In this document: positions 1 to 11,569 of the stretch, one piece after another
How positions within the stretch are numbered: the stretch's first letter is position 1
Layout of the letters: each line of letters begins with the position of its first letter
Source of the DNA: Agrobacterium larrymoorei
GTDB lineage: Bacteria; Pseudomonadota; Alphaproteobacteria; Rhizobiales; Rhizobiaceae
Assembly (NCBI RefSeq): GCF_005145045.1
Contig: NZ_CP039692.1
Location: 798,001 to 862,000 of the forward strand
Reading direction: 5' to 3'
DNA length: 64,000 nucleotides
The notes under the pieces: generated by a model
Seen by the model: the letters and a program-made list of their open reading frames with translations, nothing else
Told to the model about the DNA's origin: nothing
Databases searched by the model: none
Made by a program: the position numbers and the translations under genes

Positions 1-46
1 CGCAGTAGCCGCAGAAGTCACGCGTGTAGATGGTTACGGATGCCAT
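1..46 (-). CDS. grxC: Glutaredoxin 3 (GrxC), N-terminal fragment cut by window edge
   Basis: Only the first 15 codons are inside the window. They read MASVTIYTRDFCGYC, a beta strand leading into the CGYC redox motif typical of class I glutaredoxins, which use glutathione to reduce protein disulfides and deglutathionylate proteins in the cytosol. It lies just downstream of comF in the same direction, the usual rhizobial comF-grxC order. The identification rests on a short stretch, but the motif is distinctive. Confidence 0.8.
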   Translation of the reverse strand, partial: MASVTIYTRDFCGYC

Positions 47-88
47 GTGTCTAAACCTCGCAAGTGCTTGGAACGTCAGCTTTGACAG

Positions 89-850
89 TCATATAGGACC
101 GGAGATGGCCATTGCAAAGGTCAAAACGGTGACATCTGCGGCACCTGATTTTTTAAGCCTTCGGGCTGCAGCCGAGACTGTGGCACCTGTCGTGTAGACA
201 TCATCCACCAGCACGATGCGTTTGCCCAGAACATCCGCCTCCCGGCCCGGCATGAGCTTGAAGGCACCCCTGACATTTTCTTTTCTCGCGCGTGCAGAAA
301 GCCCGACTTGCCGGCTCGTGGGCTTCACCCTGATCAGCGTCGAAGGCAGGAAAAGCTTGTTCGAAAGAACGGCCAGATGGCGGGCAAGCTCCGCCGACTG
401 ATTGAAGCGCCGCATCAGAAAACGCCGCCGGTGAAGAGGCACCGCGATGATGCAATCACACTCGACAAGCGCATTTCCGCCCGCCCGCGACATCCATGAC
501 GCCATCAGCCGTGCCAGATCGGTACGATCCTGATATTTGAGCTGATGGACGAGTTTGCGCGCGGCACCTTCATGAATAGCCGCAGACCGAAGCCGGTCGA
601 AGCTCGGCGGATTGGCGATTGCCTCGGCGCTCACGACTCCCTCGCCGTGATCGTAAGCAAAGGGAATGCCGAGCACCTCGCAATAGGGACGCTCGATAAA
701 TTTTATTCCAGACCAGCATTGAATGCAAAAGGCACCGGCGCCACCTGTAGCGCGACCGCATCCGGCACAGGATGGCGGATAGATGAAGTTACCGACATGG
801 CGGAGTAGCCAACGCAGAGGCCGCGCGCCGCCCTGCTTTGAAAACATCAT
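89..850 (-). CDS. comF: ComF family phosphoribosyltransferase-like protein
   Basis: This 253-residue protein has an N-terminal zinc-ribbon-like segment (CAGCGRA, then CIQC) followed by a phosphoribosyltransferase fold ending in the PRPP-binding loop VLVDDVYTTGATV near residues 210-225. ComF proteins support DNA uptake in competent bacteria; in alphaproteobacteria the role is largely unproven. The start is the first of two adjacent ATG codons at 850, preceded by GGGAG. The open frame extends further upstream to 1069, but that part has no recognisable content and runs through the divergent promoter region. It probably precedes grxC in one transcript. Confidence 0.9.
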   Translation of the reverse strand: MMFSKQGGARPLRWLLRHVGNFIYPPSCAGCGRATGGAGAFCIQCWSGIKFIERPYCEVLGIPFAYDHGEGVVSAEAIANPPSFDRLRSAAIHEGAARKLVHQLKYQDRTDLARLMASWMSRAGGNALVECDCIIAVPLHRRRFLMRRFNQSAELARHLAVLSNKLFLPSTLIRVKPTSRQVGLSARARKENVRGAFKLMPGREADVLGKRIVLVDDVYTTGATVSAAARRLKKSGAADVTVLTFAMAISGPI

Positions 851-1092
851 TTTCTCCCTTTGCCCCGCGCTTGACAATAAAGGCAAAGAGGTGCCTTTGC
901 GACAGCAAAGTTTTAGAGTCTGTTTGGAAACTCGGCGGCGGAGAGCTGGCGAGGGATTTTTGAGCCTGACAAGGACAAGATCGTAGATGATATCTTTTGA
1001 TATCGGCAAGATTTTCGACGCTGTCAGGTGCAAAAAGCACCGCCAGATCGACCCGTCCGACGTTTTCAAATAGACTCTCGATAGGTCATGGC

Positions 1093-1962
1093 ATGGACAT
1101 TCTTTTCGACCGGGCGCTCATTGAGAGAAATCGCAAGCGCGCATGGCGGCTTGGCGATCATAAAGCTCAATTCCTTCTGGACATAGCGGCAGACGAAATC
1201 GCCGACCGCATCGCCATCGTCGAGCGCCAGTTCGATACGGCTGTCGAGTTGCATGGCGGGACCGGCATTACAGCAAAGCGCGTCATGGAAACAGGCAAAA
1301 TCGGTGCGATGACCCGTATCGAAACTGATGCCGATTTTCTTGGCGGTGAAGTCGGCGCGAAAGTGGCACCAATCGAAGAGCTTCCGCTGGAAGCTGGCTC
1401 CGCGAGCCTCATCGTCTCTCCGCTCTCACTTCACTTGACCAATGATACGCCGGGAACGCTGATACAGATTCGCAAGGGCCTGAAGCCGGATGGATTGTTT
1501 CTGGCGGCGATACCCGGAAGCGGCACGTTGCAGGAACTGCGCGACGTTCTACTGGAAACGGAAGCAGAGTTTTCAGGCGGTGCAAGCCCGCGCGTCATTC
1601 CCTTTGCGGATGTCAGAGATGTTGGCGCATTGCTGCAACGGGCAGGGTTTGCGCTGCCGGTGACCGACACCGAAACCTACACCGTGCGTTACGATTCTAT
1701 CTTCCCGTTGATGCGTGATCTGCGGGCAATGGGAATGACGAACCCGCTGCTTGGGCGCAGCCGAACGCCGCTGAACCGCCGCTTCTTCATGCGCGCAGCC
1801 GAGCTTTATGCCGAACGCTTCAGCGACCCGGACGGACGTATTCGCGCAACATTTTCCATTATCTACGTGTCGGGTTGGGCACCGCATGAAAGCCAGCAAA
1901 AGCCGCTGAAACCGGGCTCCGCCAATGTGCGGCTGGCGGATGCTTTGGAGGGCAAGGCTTAA
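1093..1962 (+). CDS. SAM-dependent methyltransferase (BioC/NDUFAF5-like)
   Basis: This 289-residue protein has the class I methyltransferase core in its middle, with a region around residues 95-115 ending in LIVSPLSLHLTNDTP that corresponds to the post-motif strand of methyltransferase_11 proteins. The C-terminal part (YTVRYDSIFPLMRDLRAMGMTNPL) is characteristic of the BioC/NDUFAF5-like group found throughout alphaproteobacteria. The substrate is unknown; NDUFAF5 relatives act in complex I assembly and BioC methylates malonyl-ACP, and I cannot choose between them. Start ATG at 1093 was chosen over the frame's upstream codon because family alignment begins with the FDRALIERNRKRA stretch. Confidence 0.8.
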   Translation: MDILFDRALIERNRKRAWRLGDHKAQFLLDIAADEIADRIAIVERQFDTAVELHGGTGITAKRVMETGKIGAMTRIETDADFLGGEVGAKVAPIEELPLEAGSASLIVSPLSLHLTNDTPGTLIQIRKGLKPDGLFLAAIPGSGTLQELRDVLLETEAEFSGGASPRVIPFADVRDVGALLQRAGFALPVTDTETYTVRYDSIFPLMRDLRAMGMTNPLLGRSRTPLNRRFFMRAAELYAERFSDPDGRIRATFSIIYVSGWAPHESQQKPLKPGSANVRLADALEGKA

Positions 1963-1971
1963 CCCTTCACC

Positions 1972-2169
1972 TCAAGGCATGGCGTTGGTCAGCGTAGTTA
2001 TGATCAACTGGAAAACGGCTTGTAAATTGTCCCGGACGCTCTCCAATCCAAGGATCAGAGCGCCTGAGATGATGCCGATGATCAGCCCATACTCGATGGC
2101 GGTCGCGCCGCTTCTGTCAGCGAGACATGCGAGCAGCCGATGCTGAATGCTGTTTTTCTTGCGCAACAC
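1972..2169 (-). CDS. Flp/Fap-type pilin subunit (orphan)
   Basis: This is a 65-residue prepilin with a short basic leader, the Flp processing signature G-ATAIEY (cleavage expected after Gly, with Glu+5), and one long hydrophobic helix (YGLIIGIISGALILGL). Flp pilins build Tad-type pili for surface attachment. The start is a GTG at 2169, placed 7 nt behind AGGGGG; a longer frame reaches another GTG at 2211 but would give an atypically long leader. No tad/cpa assembly genes are nearby, so it would depend on a locus elsewhere. It converges on the methyltransferase gene with 9 nt between the stops. Confidence 0.85.
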   Translation of the reverse strand: MLRKKNSIQHRLLACLADRSGATAIEYGLIIGIISGALILGLESVRDNLQAVFQLIITTLTNAMP

Positions 2170-2290
2170 CGGAAAGCCCCCTGCCCGGATCGGCGCGCCC
2201 GAGCACGCCACGAGGAAACACGTCCGCAGATTGTACGACGATAAAATGTTTAATTCGTTACGGCGCGACCGTGACTTTTATCAACAGCCG

Positions 2291-2611
2291 TCAGCAATCG
2301 CGTCCGTTGGAGTAACCATCCACGATGCAGACTGAACCCGGCATCGGCTGGGTGATGCTGCGACGGATGCTGTAGGTTTTCGACTGGTCGCCCCGCTTGA
2401 TCGAGCCCGTGCTGATCATGTCGAAATTATCCGACCCCTGCTGCGCAAACCGGGCTGGCGCCGTCTTTCCTGCCAGCATGGGCGTGACAATCAGGGAAAG
2501 TGCGATTGCCACCATGCCGAAAAGCAGAGCGACATTCAGGACACCGATCCGGCGTGACTTTGCGGAGTAAGACTGGCGATCTTCAACGGTTTTCCAGAAA
2601 TCCTCATTCAT
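2291..2611 (-). CDS. Conserved hypothetical single-pass membrane protein
   Basis: I do not recognise a named family in this 106-residue protein. It has a charged N-terminal cytoplasmic segment (MNEDFWKTVEDRQSYSAKSRR), one transmembrane helix (about residues 23-47) and a polar C-terminal part carrying the stretch MISTGSIKR and two cysteines near the end (VCIVDGYSNGRDC). The sequence DMISTGSI is common in small rhizobial envelope proteins. The start is the ATG at 2611 rather than the adjacent GTG at 2614. The gene sits upstream of the Flp pilin in the same orientation with about 120 nt between them, so a functional link is possible but unproven. Confidence 0.6.
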   Translation of the reverse strand: MNEDFWKTVEDRQSYSAKSRRIGVLNVALLFGMVAIALSLIVTPMLAGKTAPARFAQQGSDNFDMISTGSIKRGDQSKTYSIRRSITQPMPGSVCIVDGYSNGRDC

Positions 2612-2754
2612 CACTCGGCCTCGCTACGCGCCATTTACCAAATCTTCAGCCCTAGAATTTGCCAGAGCTTACTAAACGATCAGTTAATGACGCCCCGTTT
2701 TGGGACGCGTGAACTTGTGGAAAACCTTGTTTTGCAGGCTATCTCACAAAATCT

Positions 2755-3168
2755 TTATAATAGATCCTGGAGATATGGGATCAGCGGTTCGTCCGCTGGC
2801 GGCATGGGGTAATCGCGCAGCGCCTGCGGCTTCACCCATTTGATGGCCTGACCTTCCATACCGCGTGGAATGCCCTCATACCGACGGCAGACGTAAAGCG
2901 GCATCAACAGGTGGAAGGTTTCATAAGTGTGGCTGGCGAAGGTCAGCGGCGCGAGGCAAGGGACTTTGGTCTTTATGCCAAGCTCTTCCTCAAGTTCACG
3001 CACCAGAGTTTCCTCCGGCGTTTCACCCTGCTCGACTTTACCGCCGGGAAACTCCCACAAACCGGCAAGCGATTTGCCCTCGGGCCGTTGCGCGAGAAGA
3101 ATGCGCCCGTCCTGATCCACCAGCGCGCAGGCAGCAACGAGCAGAATTTTGCGCCCCGCCTGATCCAT
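2755..3168 (-). CDS. mutT: MutT-type 8-oxo-dGTP diphosphatase (Nudix hydrolase)
   Basis: This 137-residue protein carries a complete Nudix box, G43-x5-E49-x7-REL-x-EE-x-GI, and the LWEFPGGKVE lead-in typical of MutT. The family hydrolyses 8-oxo-dGTP to the monophosphate, keeping oxidised guanine out of DNA. The ATG at 3168 is 6 nt behind AAGGA and overlaps the TGA of the upstream acetyltransferase by one base, which indicates translational coupling; a GTG three bases upstream is a less likely start. The argJ-GNAT-mutT order on one strand points to one operon. Confidence 0.92.
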   Translation of the reverse strand: MDQAGRKILLVAACALVDQDGRILLAQRPEGKSLAGLWEFPGGKVEQGETPEETLVRELEEELGIKTKVPCLAPLTFASHTYETFHLLMPLYVCRRYEGIPRGMEGQAIKWVKPQALRDYPMPPADEPLIPYLQDLL

Positions 3169-3935
3169 CACAGATCCTTGCCCCAGTAACGATAGGTATA
3201 GGCTTCTTCGAAGCCGAACTTTTCATAGAGCGAAAGCGCTGGCGCATTTGTCGAGACGACCTGCAACCAAGCCGTTTTCGCGCCGCTGATGCGGGCCCAG
3301 CGTAGAGCCGATGTCAGGATTTCGCTGCCGATGCCGCGCTTTCGTGCTGCCTGCGCAACCTCCAGCGAGAGGATGCCTGCAAGATCGTTATCCTGCACGC
3401 AGATTGCCGTCGCCTGCGGCTCGCCTTCGATCTCTTCCTTGATGAAAAGCCCCAGTGTCGGCTTGATGGAGCTGACGATTTCCGCGATTGCCGAGCGAAG
3501 CGCCGGGTCGTCGCCGCTGACCTTGAGGCTCGCCTCAACGAAGCGGCCGATATCGTGGCTCGGCAAATGTGCCATCGTCTCAGGCAATTCCGCATGTGCC
3601 AGATCGGCTGTCATGACCTTCACCTCTTCGAAAACGGTCCAGCCATTATCATAGAGATGTGCCCGCAGCTCGGCAGGCATCAGCGTCGTTTCGCGAACAA
3701 TCAGTGGCCTGCCGAAATCCTCGAAGCGCTTGCGCGCCTTTTCAAGACGCAGGTCGCAATTGCCGTAGTCGGACGGATCCAGAGGCACGACGCAGTTGAT
3801 GCGCTTGGACGGATGCGAACCCGTCAGGCGGATTTGCCAGCTGCCGTCATAGATGACCGACGAGGCTGGCCAGGCGCGAAAGCTCACGGCCTCCAGACGG
3901 CGGACGAGCGGCAGGTTGACGGCGCTGTTATGCAT
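3168..3935 (-). CDS. GNAT family N-acetyltransferase
   Basis: This 255-residue protein has a C-terminal GNAT domain: the acetyl-CoA pyrophosphate loop reads AQAARKRGIGSEIL (pattern Q/R-x-x-G-x-G/A) and is followed by ALSLYEKFGFEEAYTYRYW, the classic motif B ending. The N-terminal half (residues 1-120) is divergent, with the WP-x-x family lead-in FRAWPASSVIYDG also seen in acetyltransferases next to argJ in rhizobia. The substrate is unknown. The start is ATG at 3935, 8 nt behind GGAGG; a GTG at 3950 lies too close to the argJ stop. It is 18 nt downstream of argJ and overlaps mutT. Confidence 0.85.
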   Translation of the reverse strand: MHNSAVNLPLVRRLEAVSFRAWPASSVIYDGSWQIRLTGSHPSKRINCVVPLDPSDYGNCDLRLEKARKRFEDFGRPLIVRETTLMPAELRAHLYDNGWTVFEEVKVMTADLAHAELPETMAHLPSHDIGRFVEASLKVSGDDPALRSAIAEIVSSIKPTLGLFIKEEIEGEPQATAICVQDNDLAGILSLEVAQAARKRGIGSEILTSALRWARISGAKTAWLQVVSTNAPALSLYEKFGFEEAYTYRYWGKDL

Positions 3936-3953
3936 GGTCTTGGCCTCCACCGA

Positions 3954-5195
3954 TTAGCTCCGGTAGTCGCCATTGATTTCGACATATTCCTTGGTCAGGT
4001 CGCATGTCCACACGGTTGCGGTGCCGTTGCCAAGGCCGATATCCACCTTCACGGGGATATCCTGCTCCTTCATCACAGCGGTTGTCTCGGCTTCGGAATA
4101 GGCCGGATCACGCTCACCATTGACGGCGACGCGGACATTGCCGAACCAGATTGCCAAACGGTCACGATCTGCAAGCTCGCCGGACTTGCCGACAGCCATG
4201 ACGATGCGGCCCCAGTTCGCATCTTCACCGGCAACCGCCGTCTTCACCAGAGGGGAATTGGCAATCGAAAGCGCAATCTTCTTGGCGGCAGCGTCGCTCT
4301 CGGCACCGGTCACGGTCACTTCAACCATCTTGCGTGCGCCTTCACCATCGCGCACGACCTGAAGGGCAAGATCCTTGAGAAGATCGTTGAGCGCGGCGCG
4401 GAAGCCTTCAAGCTTCTGATCGTCCGCAGATTCGATACGCGCCTGGCCGTCAGCAGCGGCAGCGCCGGTGGCGAACAGCATCAGCGTGTCGGAAGTAGAC
4501 GTATCGCTGTCCACCGTCACGGAATTGAACGTTGGACCGACGCCAGCGGAAAGAAGCGCCTGCAATGCGGGCGAGGAAATATCGGCATCCGTCACGACGT
4601 AGGACAGCATCGTCGCCATATCGGGCGCAATCATGCCAGCGCCCTTGGCGATACCGTTGATCGTAACCTTGACGCCGCCGATGTCTGCGGTGCGTGTTGC
4701 GACCTTGGGATAGGTGTCCGTGGTCATGATGGCCTTGGCAGCTTCCTGCCAGAAATCACCCGTCGCATCCGTGTTCATCTGGCCAAGAACGCCAGCAAAT
4801 TTCGTCGCATCCAGCGGCTCGCCGATAACGCCCGTGGAAGCAAGAAACACTTCACTTGTCTCACAACCGACTGCGGCGGCTGCTGATTTGCCGGTAAGCT
4901 CGGTCGCTGCCTTGCCCTTCTGGCCGGTGAATGCATTGGCATTGCCGGAGTTGACGACGACTGCGCGTGCGACGCCGCCGCCCAGATTGGCACGGCAGTA
5001 ATCCACAGGTGCTGAAGGGCAACGGGATTTCGTAAAGACGCCTGCGACGGCGGCGGGCGCATCGAATACCATCAGGAGGACGTCGGTGCGGTTCTTATAC
5101 TTGATGCCTGCGGCAGCCGTTGCCATGCGCACGCCGCGGATCGTCGGCATTTCTGGATAGGATTTCGGGGCGAGTGGAGAAACGGCAGCGGACAT
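3954..5195 (-). CDS. argJ: Bifunctional ornithine acetyltransferase / N-acetylglutamate synthase (ArgJ)
   Basis: ArgJ transfers the acetyl group from N-acetylornithine to glutamate in the arginine pathway and may also use acetyl-CoA. The 413-residue length fits the family. The autoproteolysis site is visible as [14 protein letters not shown], with cleavage expected between Ala194 and Thr195, making Thr195 the catalytic N-terminal nucleophile of the beta chain. The C-terminal [12 protein letters not shown] is the usual ArgJ ending. ATG at 5195 was chosen from family length; the frame is open far upstream into ppiC but that part is antisense-like noise. argJ heads a probable argJ-GNAT-mutT operon and is separated from ppiC by a terminator hairpin. 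Confidence 0.96.
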   Translation of the reverse strand: MSAAVSPLAPKSYPEMPTIRGVRMATAAAGIKYKNRTDVLLMVFDAPAAVAGVFTKSRCPSAPVDYCRANLGGGVARAVVVNSGNANAFTGQKGKAATELTGKSAAAAVGCETSEVFLASTGVIGEPLDATKFAGVLGQMNTDATGDFWQEAAKAIMTTDTYPKVATRTADIGGVKVTINGIAKGAGMIAPDMATMLSYVVTDADISSPALQALLSAGVGPTFNSVTVDSDTSTSDTLMLFATGAAAADGQARIESADDQKLEGFRAALNDLLKDLALQVVRDGEGARKMVEVTVTGAESDAAAKKIALSIANSPLVKTAVAGEDANWGRIVMAVGKSGELADRDRLAIWFGNVRVAVNGERDPAYSEAETTAVMKEQDIPVKVDIGLGNGTATVWTCDLTKEYVEINGDYRS

Positions 5196-5231
5196 GAGGC
5201 AGACCTGCATTCGAAAAAAACGGACTTGGAA

Positions 5232-5260
5232 ATGAAAACAGGGCGGCCTGACGCCGCCCT
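5232..5260 (-). terminator. Intrinsic terminator between ppiC and argJ
   Basis: A perfect 8-bp stem (AGGGCGGC / GCCGCCCT at 5240-5247 and 5253-5260) with a 5-nt loop is followed on the minus strand by GTTTTCATTT. It lies 14 nt past the ppiC stop. The T tract is interrupted, so termination may be partial and allow readthrough into argJ. Confidence 0.7.
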
Positions 5261-5274
5261 GAGCAATGCAATTC

Positions 5275-6144
5275 TTACTGCTGCGGCTGAGGATCAGCGG
5301 CCTGCTGCTTGCTGGCCTCGTCGTAGCCCTTGCGAAGTGCTTCGTCGGTGATCTCGATCTTCTGCTCGGACTTTGCCTTCTCGATGAGAGCGACGTACTT
5401 GTCGCGCATGACGAGCTGGCGAACCTGTGCCTCGACCTGATCGAAAGCCGGAGGAGGCGCGACGCGCTTGTCTTCAAGCTTGATGACGTGGAAGCCGAAC
5501 TGCGACTTCACAGGCTCCTTGGTGTAGGCGCCCTTTTCTAGCTTGAAGGCAGCTTCTTCGAATTCCGGAACCATGCGGCCCTTGCCGAACCAGCCGAGAT
5601 CGCCGCCGTCATCCTTGTTGGAATCGGTGGACTTTTCCTTGGCCAGCTCTGCGAAATCCTTGCCGCCATCCAGCTGCTTGATCACGTCCTTGGCTTCCTC
5701 TTCGGTCGCAACCAGAATGTGGGCAGCCTTGATTTCCTCTTCCTGAGGCAGGGCAGCGACTTCCTTGTCGTAGCGCGCCTTCACCTCTGCGTCGGTGACG
5801 GCATCGACGACATGCTTGCGGAAGTAGGCGTTGTGAAGTTCGCGATCGGAAATGAAAGCGAGACGCTTCTTGAAGTCGTCAGTCTTTTCAAGACCTTCGG
5901 CAGTGGCACCCTTTACCAGCAGCTTCACGTCGATAGCGCCGGAAAGAGCAGCAACTTTTTTCTGCTCATCTGGCAGCTGTGCCAGCTGCGGGTCCAGATT
6001 GCTCATGGCCAGATCGAGTTCGGACTGCCGAATCTCAAGATCGCCCACCTTGGCAACAACGGCGTCTTCCTGCGCGAAAGCCGGGAAGTGAAGACCAAGA
6101 CCAGCCACGATCACAGCAGCGGCAATTCTATTATAGCGCAACAT
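5275..6144 (-). CDS. Periplasmic peptidyl-prolyl cis-trans isomerase (PpiC/SurA-like parvulin)
   Basis: This 289-residue protein has an N-terminal signal peptide ([24 protein letters not shown], cleavage expected near AFA-QE), a SurA-like N-terminal helical region, and a parvulin domain around residues 130-235: [35 protein letters not shown] and [12 protein letters not shown]. It would catalyse proline isomerisation and assist folding of exported proteins. The start at 6144 has AAAGG 6 nt upstream. It diverges from secA, the export motor, which suits its job. The C-terminal tail is Gln/Pro-rich. Confidence 0.92.
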   Translation of the reverse strand: MLRYNRIAAAVIVAGLGLHFPAFAQEDAVVAKVGDLEIRQSELDLAMSNLDPQLAQLPDEQKKVAALSGAIDVKLLVKGATAEGLEKTDDFKKRLAFISDRELHNAYFRKHVVDAVTDAEVKARYDKEVAALPQEEEIKAAHILVATEEEAKDVIKQLDGGKDFAELAKEKSTDSNKDDGGDLGWFGKGRMVPEFEEAAFKLEKGAYTKEPVKSQFGFHVIKLEDKRVAPPPAFDQVEAQVRQLVMRDKYVALIEKAKSEQKIEITDEALRKGYDEASKQQAADPQPQQ

Positions 6145-6243
6145 ATTGAACCTTTCGGAGACAAAGCCGGCTCCAGACGTGGTTTTCCGGCTGAAAAAAC
6201 TTCCAAACACCGGAATGTGGCCATTCTGTAACGGGCAGAACCG

Positions 6244-6272
6244 TTGACATCATTTGCCCCCCCTCTTATCTG
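6244..6272 (+). promoter_or_regulatory. Predicted sigma-70 promoter of secA
   Basis: A perfect -35 TTGACA (6244-6249) is followed after a 17-bp spacer by TATCTG (6267-6272) as a -10. This predicts a transcript start near 6279 and a leader of roughly 105 nt before secA. It is the only clear consensus promoter in the ppiC/secA divergent region. Confidence 0.65.
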
Positions 6273-6385
6273 TCACGCAACCTCGCGTCCAGATGCGTTT
6301 CAGGGTGTCGTTCGTCATTTGTGCGTTATTGCTTCTGCCGAACCCCACGCCCCAGCGAAACGAAATTTCAGAAAGGGCCAGTTGG

Positions 6386-9100
<2,715 letters not shown>

Positions 9101-9135
9101 GGCCGATCTCAAACCATACGTTGACTGACACAATG

Positions 9136-9168
9136 AAACGCCTCCGGCTTTTGCCGGGGGCGTTTTTT
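9136..9168 (+). terminator. Strong intrinsic terminator of secA
   Basis: Arms 9136-9148 and 9153-9165 form a 13-bp stem (one G-U pair) closed by a TTTT loop and run directly into a TTTTTT tract. It lies 35 nt after the secA stop and isolates secA from the ugp operon. Confidence 0.93.
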
Positions 9169-9306
9169 GTTTCGGGCATCGAACACGCAAACGAGGGTGG
9201 ACATCCTTTAGTTTTTGCTTGAAGAACGGGAGCGTTACCTAGAGGATCGCTTTCAGCCGATTCTGGGAGATCAGCGCACATAATTCATGGATAGGGAGGA
9301 AAGCCC

Positions 9307-10611
9307 ATGAAAACCGTTCTCGCTACTGCGATAACCACGACCACTGCCATGTTCCTGGCATCCAGCGCGATGGCCGCGACGGAGATTCAGTGGTGGCATG
9401 CCATGACTGGCGCGAATAACGAAGTAGTGGAACAGCTTTCCAAGGAATTCAACGAAAGCCAGTCCAATTACAAGATCGTTCCGGTCTTCAAGGGCACTTA
9501 TCCTGAAACGCTGAACGCAGGCATCGCCGCCTTCCGCGCCAAGCAGCCACCTGCGATCATTCAGGTTTTCGACGCCGGTAGTGGCGTGATGATGGGTGCT
9601 CAGGGCGCGATCGTTCCGGTTGCGGAGGTTCTGCAAAAGGGTGGCTTCACCTTCAACAAGGCTGATTATCTGCCCGGCATCGTGGCATATTATTCAAAGC
9701 CAGATGGCACCATGCTGTCCTTCCCTTACAACTCTTCTTCCCCGATCCTCTATTACAACAAGGACACGTTCCAGAAGGCGGGTCTCGACGCGGAACATCC
9801 GCCCAAGACATGGCCTGAAGTGTTCGAGGCCGCCAAGAAGATCAAGTCCAGCGGCGCTTCGCCCTGCGGATTTACGTCCACCTGGCTCACATGGATCCAG
9901 ACCGAGAACTTTTCCGCCTGGAACAACCTTTCCTATGGCAGCAACGAGAATGGCCTTGCTGGAACAGACGTAAAGCTCGCCTTCAACGCCGAGCCTTTCG
10001 TCAAGCATTTCCAGACGATTGCCGATCTCGCCAAGGATGGAACTTTCCGCTATGGCGGTCGAACCTCGGAAGCAAAGCAGCTTTTCACCTCCGGCGAATG
10101 CGGAATTCTGACGGAATCCTCCGGTGGTCTGGGCGATATCATCAAGAGCGGCATGAAATACGGCATCGGCCAGTTGCCTTACTATGAAGGCGAAGGCCGT
10201 CCGCAGAACACCATTCCAGGTGGCGCCAGCCTCTGGGTCTTCGGCGGCAAGTCGGATGATGAATACAAGGGCACGGCAGAGTTTTTCCACTTCCTGTCGC
10301 AGACCAAAATTCAGGCGCGCCTGCATCAGGTGTCCGGTTACATGCCGGTTACGATGGCTGCTTATGAAGAAACCAAGAAGTCCGGCTTCTACGACAAGAA
10401 CCCGGGCCGCGAGACGCCTCTCCTGCAGATGATGGGCAAGGCGCCGACCGAGAACTCGAAGGGCGTTCGTCTCGTGAACCTTCCGCAGGTTCGCGACATC
10501 ATGAACGAAGAGTTCGAATCCATGCTCGCAGGCAAGCAGGATGCAAAGGCAGCACTGGACAAGGCTGTCGAGCGCGGCAATGCCGCCATTCAGCAGGCTA
10601 TCGGCAAGTAA
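9307..10611 (+). CDS. ugpB: sn-Glycerol-3-phosphate ABC transporter, periplasmic binding protein UgpB
   Basis: This 434-residue solute-binding protein starts with a signal peptide (cleavage near AMA-ATEIQWW) and matches UgpB throughout: EIQWWHAMTGANNEVVEQL, VFKGTYPETLNAGIAAFRAKQPPAIIQVFDAG, and YNSSSPILYYNKDTF. UgpB captures glycerol-3-phosphate and glycerophosphodiesters in the periplasm. ATG at 9307 follows AGGGAGGAAA. It heads a ugpBAEC operon. No convincing PhoB box (CTGTCAT direct repeat) is seen between the secA terminator and the start, so phosphate control is not evident here. Confidence 0.93.
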   Translation: MKTVLATAITTTTAMFLASSAMAATEIQWWHAMTGANNEVVEQLSKEFNESQSNYKIVPVFKGTYPETLNAGIAAFRAKQPPAIIQVFDAGSGVMMGAQGAIVPVAEVLQKGGFTFNKADYLPGIVAYYSKPDGTMLSFPYNSSSPILYYNKDTFQKAGLDAEHPPKTWPEVFEAAKKIKSSGASPCGFTSTWLTWIQTENFSAWNNLSYGSNENGLAGTDVKLAFNAEPFVKHFQTIADLAKDGTFRYGGRTSEAKQLFTSGECGILTESSGGLGDIIKSGMKYGIGQLPYYEGEGRPQNTIPGGASLWVFGGKSDDEYKGTAEFFHFLSQTKIQARLHQVSGYMPVTMAAYEETKKSGFYDKNPGRETPLLQMMGKAPTENSKGVRLVNLPQVRDIMNEEFESMLAGKQDAKAALDKAVERGNAAIQQAIGK

Positions 10612-10677
10612 CATCCTTCTTCTGCCCGCGGCTTTTCAAAAAGGCGCGGGCAGTCGCATTTGCATGAGGAGTCCGCT

Positions 10678-11559
10678 GTGCAAAGCGTTGTCTTTCCCAA
10701 CAAAATTCTCCCCTATTTTCTGGTCGCGCCGCAGATCGTTCTGACGGTCGTGTTCTTTTTCTGGCCCGCCAGCCAGGCGCTCTACCAGTCTGCCATGCGG
10801 GAAGACCCGTTTGGCCTGCAAAGCACCTTCGTCGGCTTCGCAAACTTTTCCGCCATCCTTTCGGATGCCAACTATCTGCATTCGCTTCAGGTAACGGTGG
10901 TGTTCAGCGTGGCGACCGCGTTGCTTTCCATGGCGGTCGCGCTGCTTCTGGCAACCGCTGCCGATCTCGTGGTGCGCGGCAAGGGCTTTTACCGCACCAT
11001 GATGATCATTCCTTACGCTGTCGCTCCGGCGGTTGCGGGCATGTTGTGGCTCTTCATGTTCAACCCGGCCATGGGCACATTCGCCTATATTCTGCGCCGC
11101 AACGGCATTGCCTGGGACCCGTTGCTGGATGGCAATCAGGCCATGGCGCTGGTGGTGGCCGCCGCAGCGTGGAAGCAGATCAGCTACAACTTCCTGTTCT
11201 TCGTGGCCGGACTTCAGGCCATTCCGAAGTCCCTGCTGGAAGCCGCGGCAATCGATGGCGCGCGCGGTGCACGCCGGTTCTGGACAATCGTCTTCCCGCT
11301 TTTGGCACCCACCACCTTCTTTCTGCTGGTGGTGAACACGGTTTATGCCTTCTTCGATACGTTCGGCATCATCCATTCTGTCACGGGCGGCGGACCGGCG
11401 AAGGCCACGGAAACACTGGTTTATAAGGTCTATAATGATGGATTCGTCAACCTGAACCTCGGCTCTTCAGCCGCGCAATCCGTGGTGCTGATGGTTATCG
11501 TCATTGCGCTCACGGCATTCCAGTTCCGCTTCGTCGAGCGGCGCGTTCATTACGGGTAA
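10678..11559 (+). CDS. ugpA: Glycerol-3-phosphate ABC transporter permease UgpA
   Basis: This 293-residue inner-membrane permease has about six transmembrane helices and the EAA loop [22 protein letters not shown] near residues 190-212, which docks on the UgpC ATPase. The N-terminus [24 protein letters not shown] aligns with UgpA of enteric bacteria. The start is a GTG at 10678, 6 nt behind GGAG; an in-frame TTG at 10660 is possible but has no binding site. The gap to ugpB is 66 nt and contains the G+C-rich inverted repeat CCCGCGGCTTTT / AAAAAGGCGCGGG, which may tune the binding-protein to permease ratio. Confidence 0.93.
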   Translation: MQSVVFPNKILPYFLVAPQIVLTVVFFFWPASQALYQSAMREDPFGLQSTFVGFANFSAILSDANYLHSLQVTVVFSVATALLSMAVALLLATAADLVVRGKGFYRTMMIIPYAVAPAVAGMLWLFMFNPAMGTFAYILRRNGIAWDPLLDGNQAMALVVAAAAWKQISYNFLFFVAGLQAIPKSLLEAAAIDGARGARRFWTIVFPLLAPTTFFLLVVNTVYAFFDTFGIIHSVTGGGPAKATETLVYKVYNDGFVNLNLGSSAAQSVVLMVIVIALTAFQFRFVERRVHYG

Positions 11560-11569
11560 GGGCGAAAAC

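Noticed and set aside
851..1069. N-terminal extension of ComF by 73 codons
   Set aside because: No homology, and the ATG at 850 has a good ribosome binding site; the region must hold divergent promoters. A GATATCttttGATATC repeat at 989-1004 was noted but is too short to call.
2670..2754. Terminator after mutT (CGTCCC...GGGGCG)
   Set aside because: The arms are imperfect and no T tract follows.
3555..4886. A 440-codon plus-strand open frame across GNAT and argJ
   Set aside because: It is the shadow of two well-supported genes; the translation is rich in His/Arg/Gly with no family signal.
6254..6385. Upstream start for SecA giving a hydrophobic leader
   Set aside because: SecA is cytosolic with a conserved [10 protein letters not shown] start; the extension overlaps the predicted promoter.
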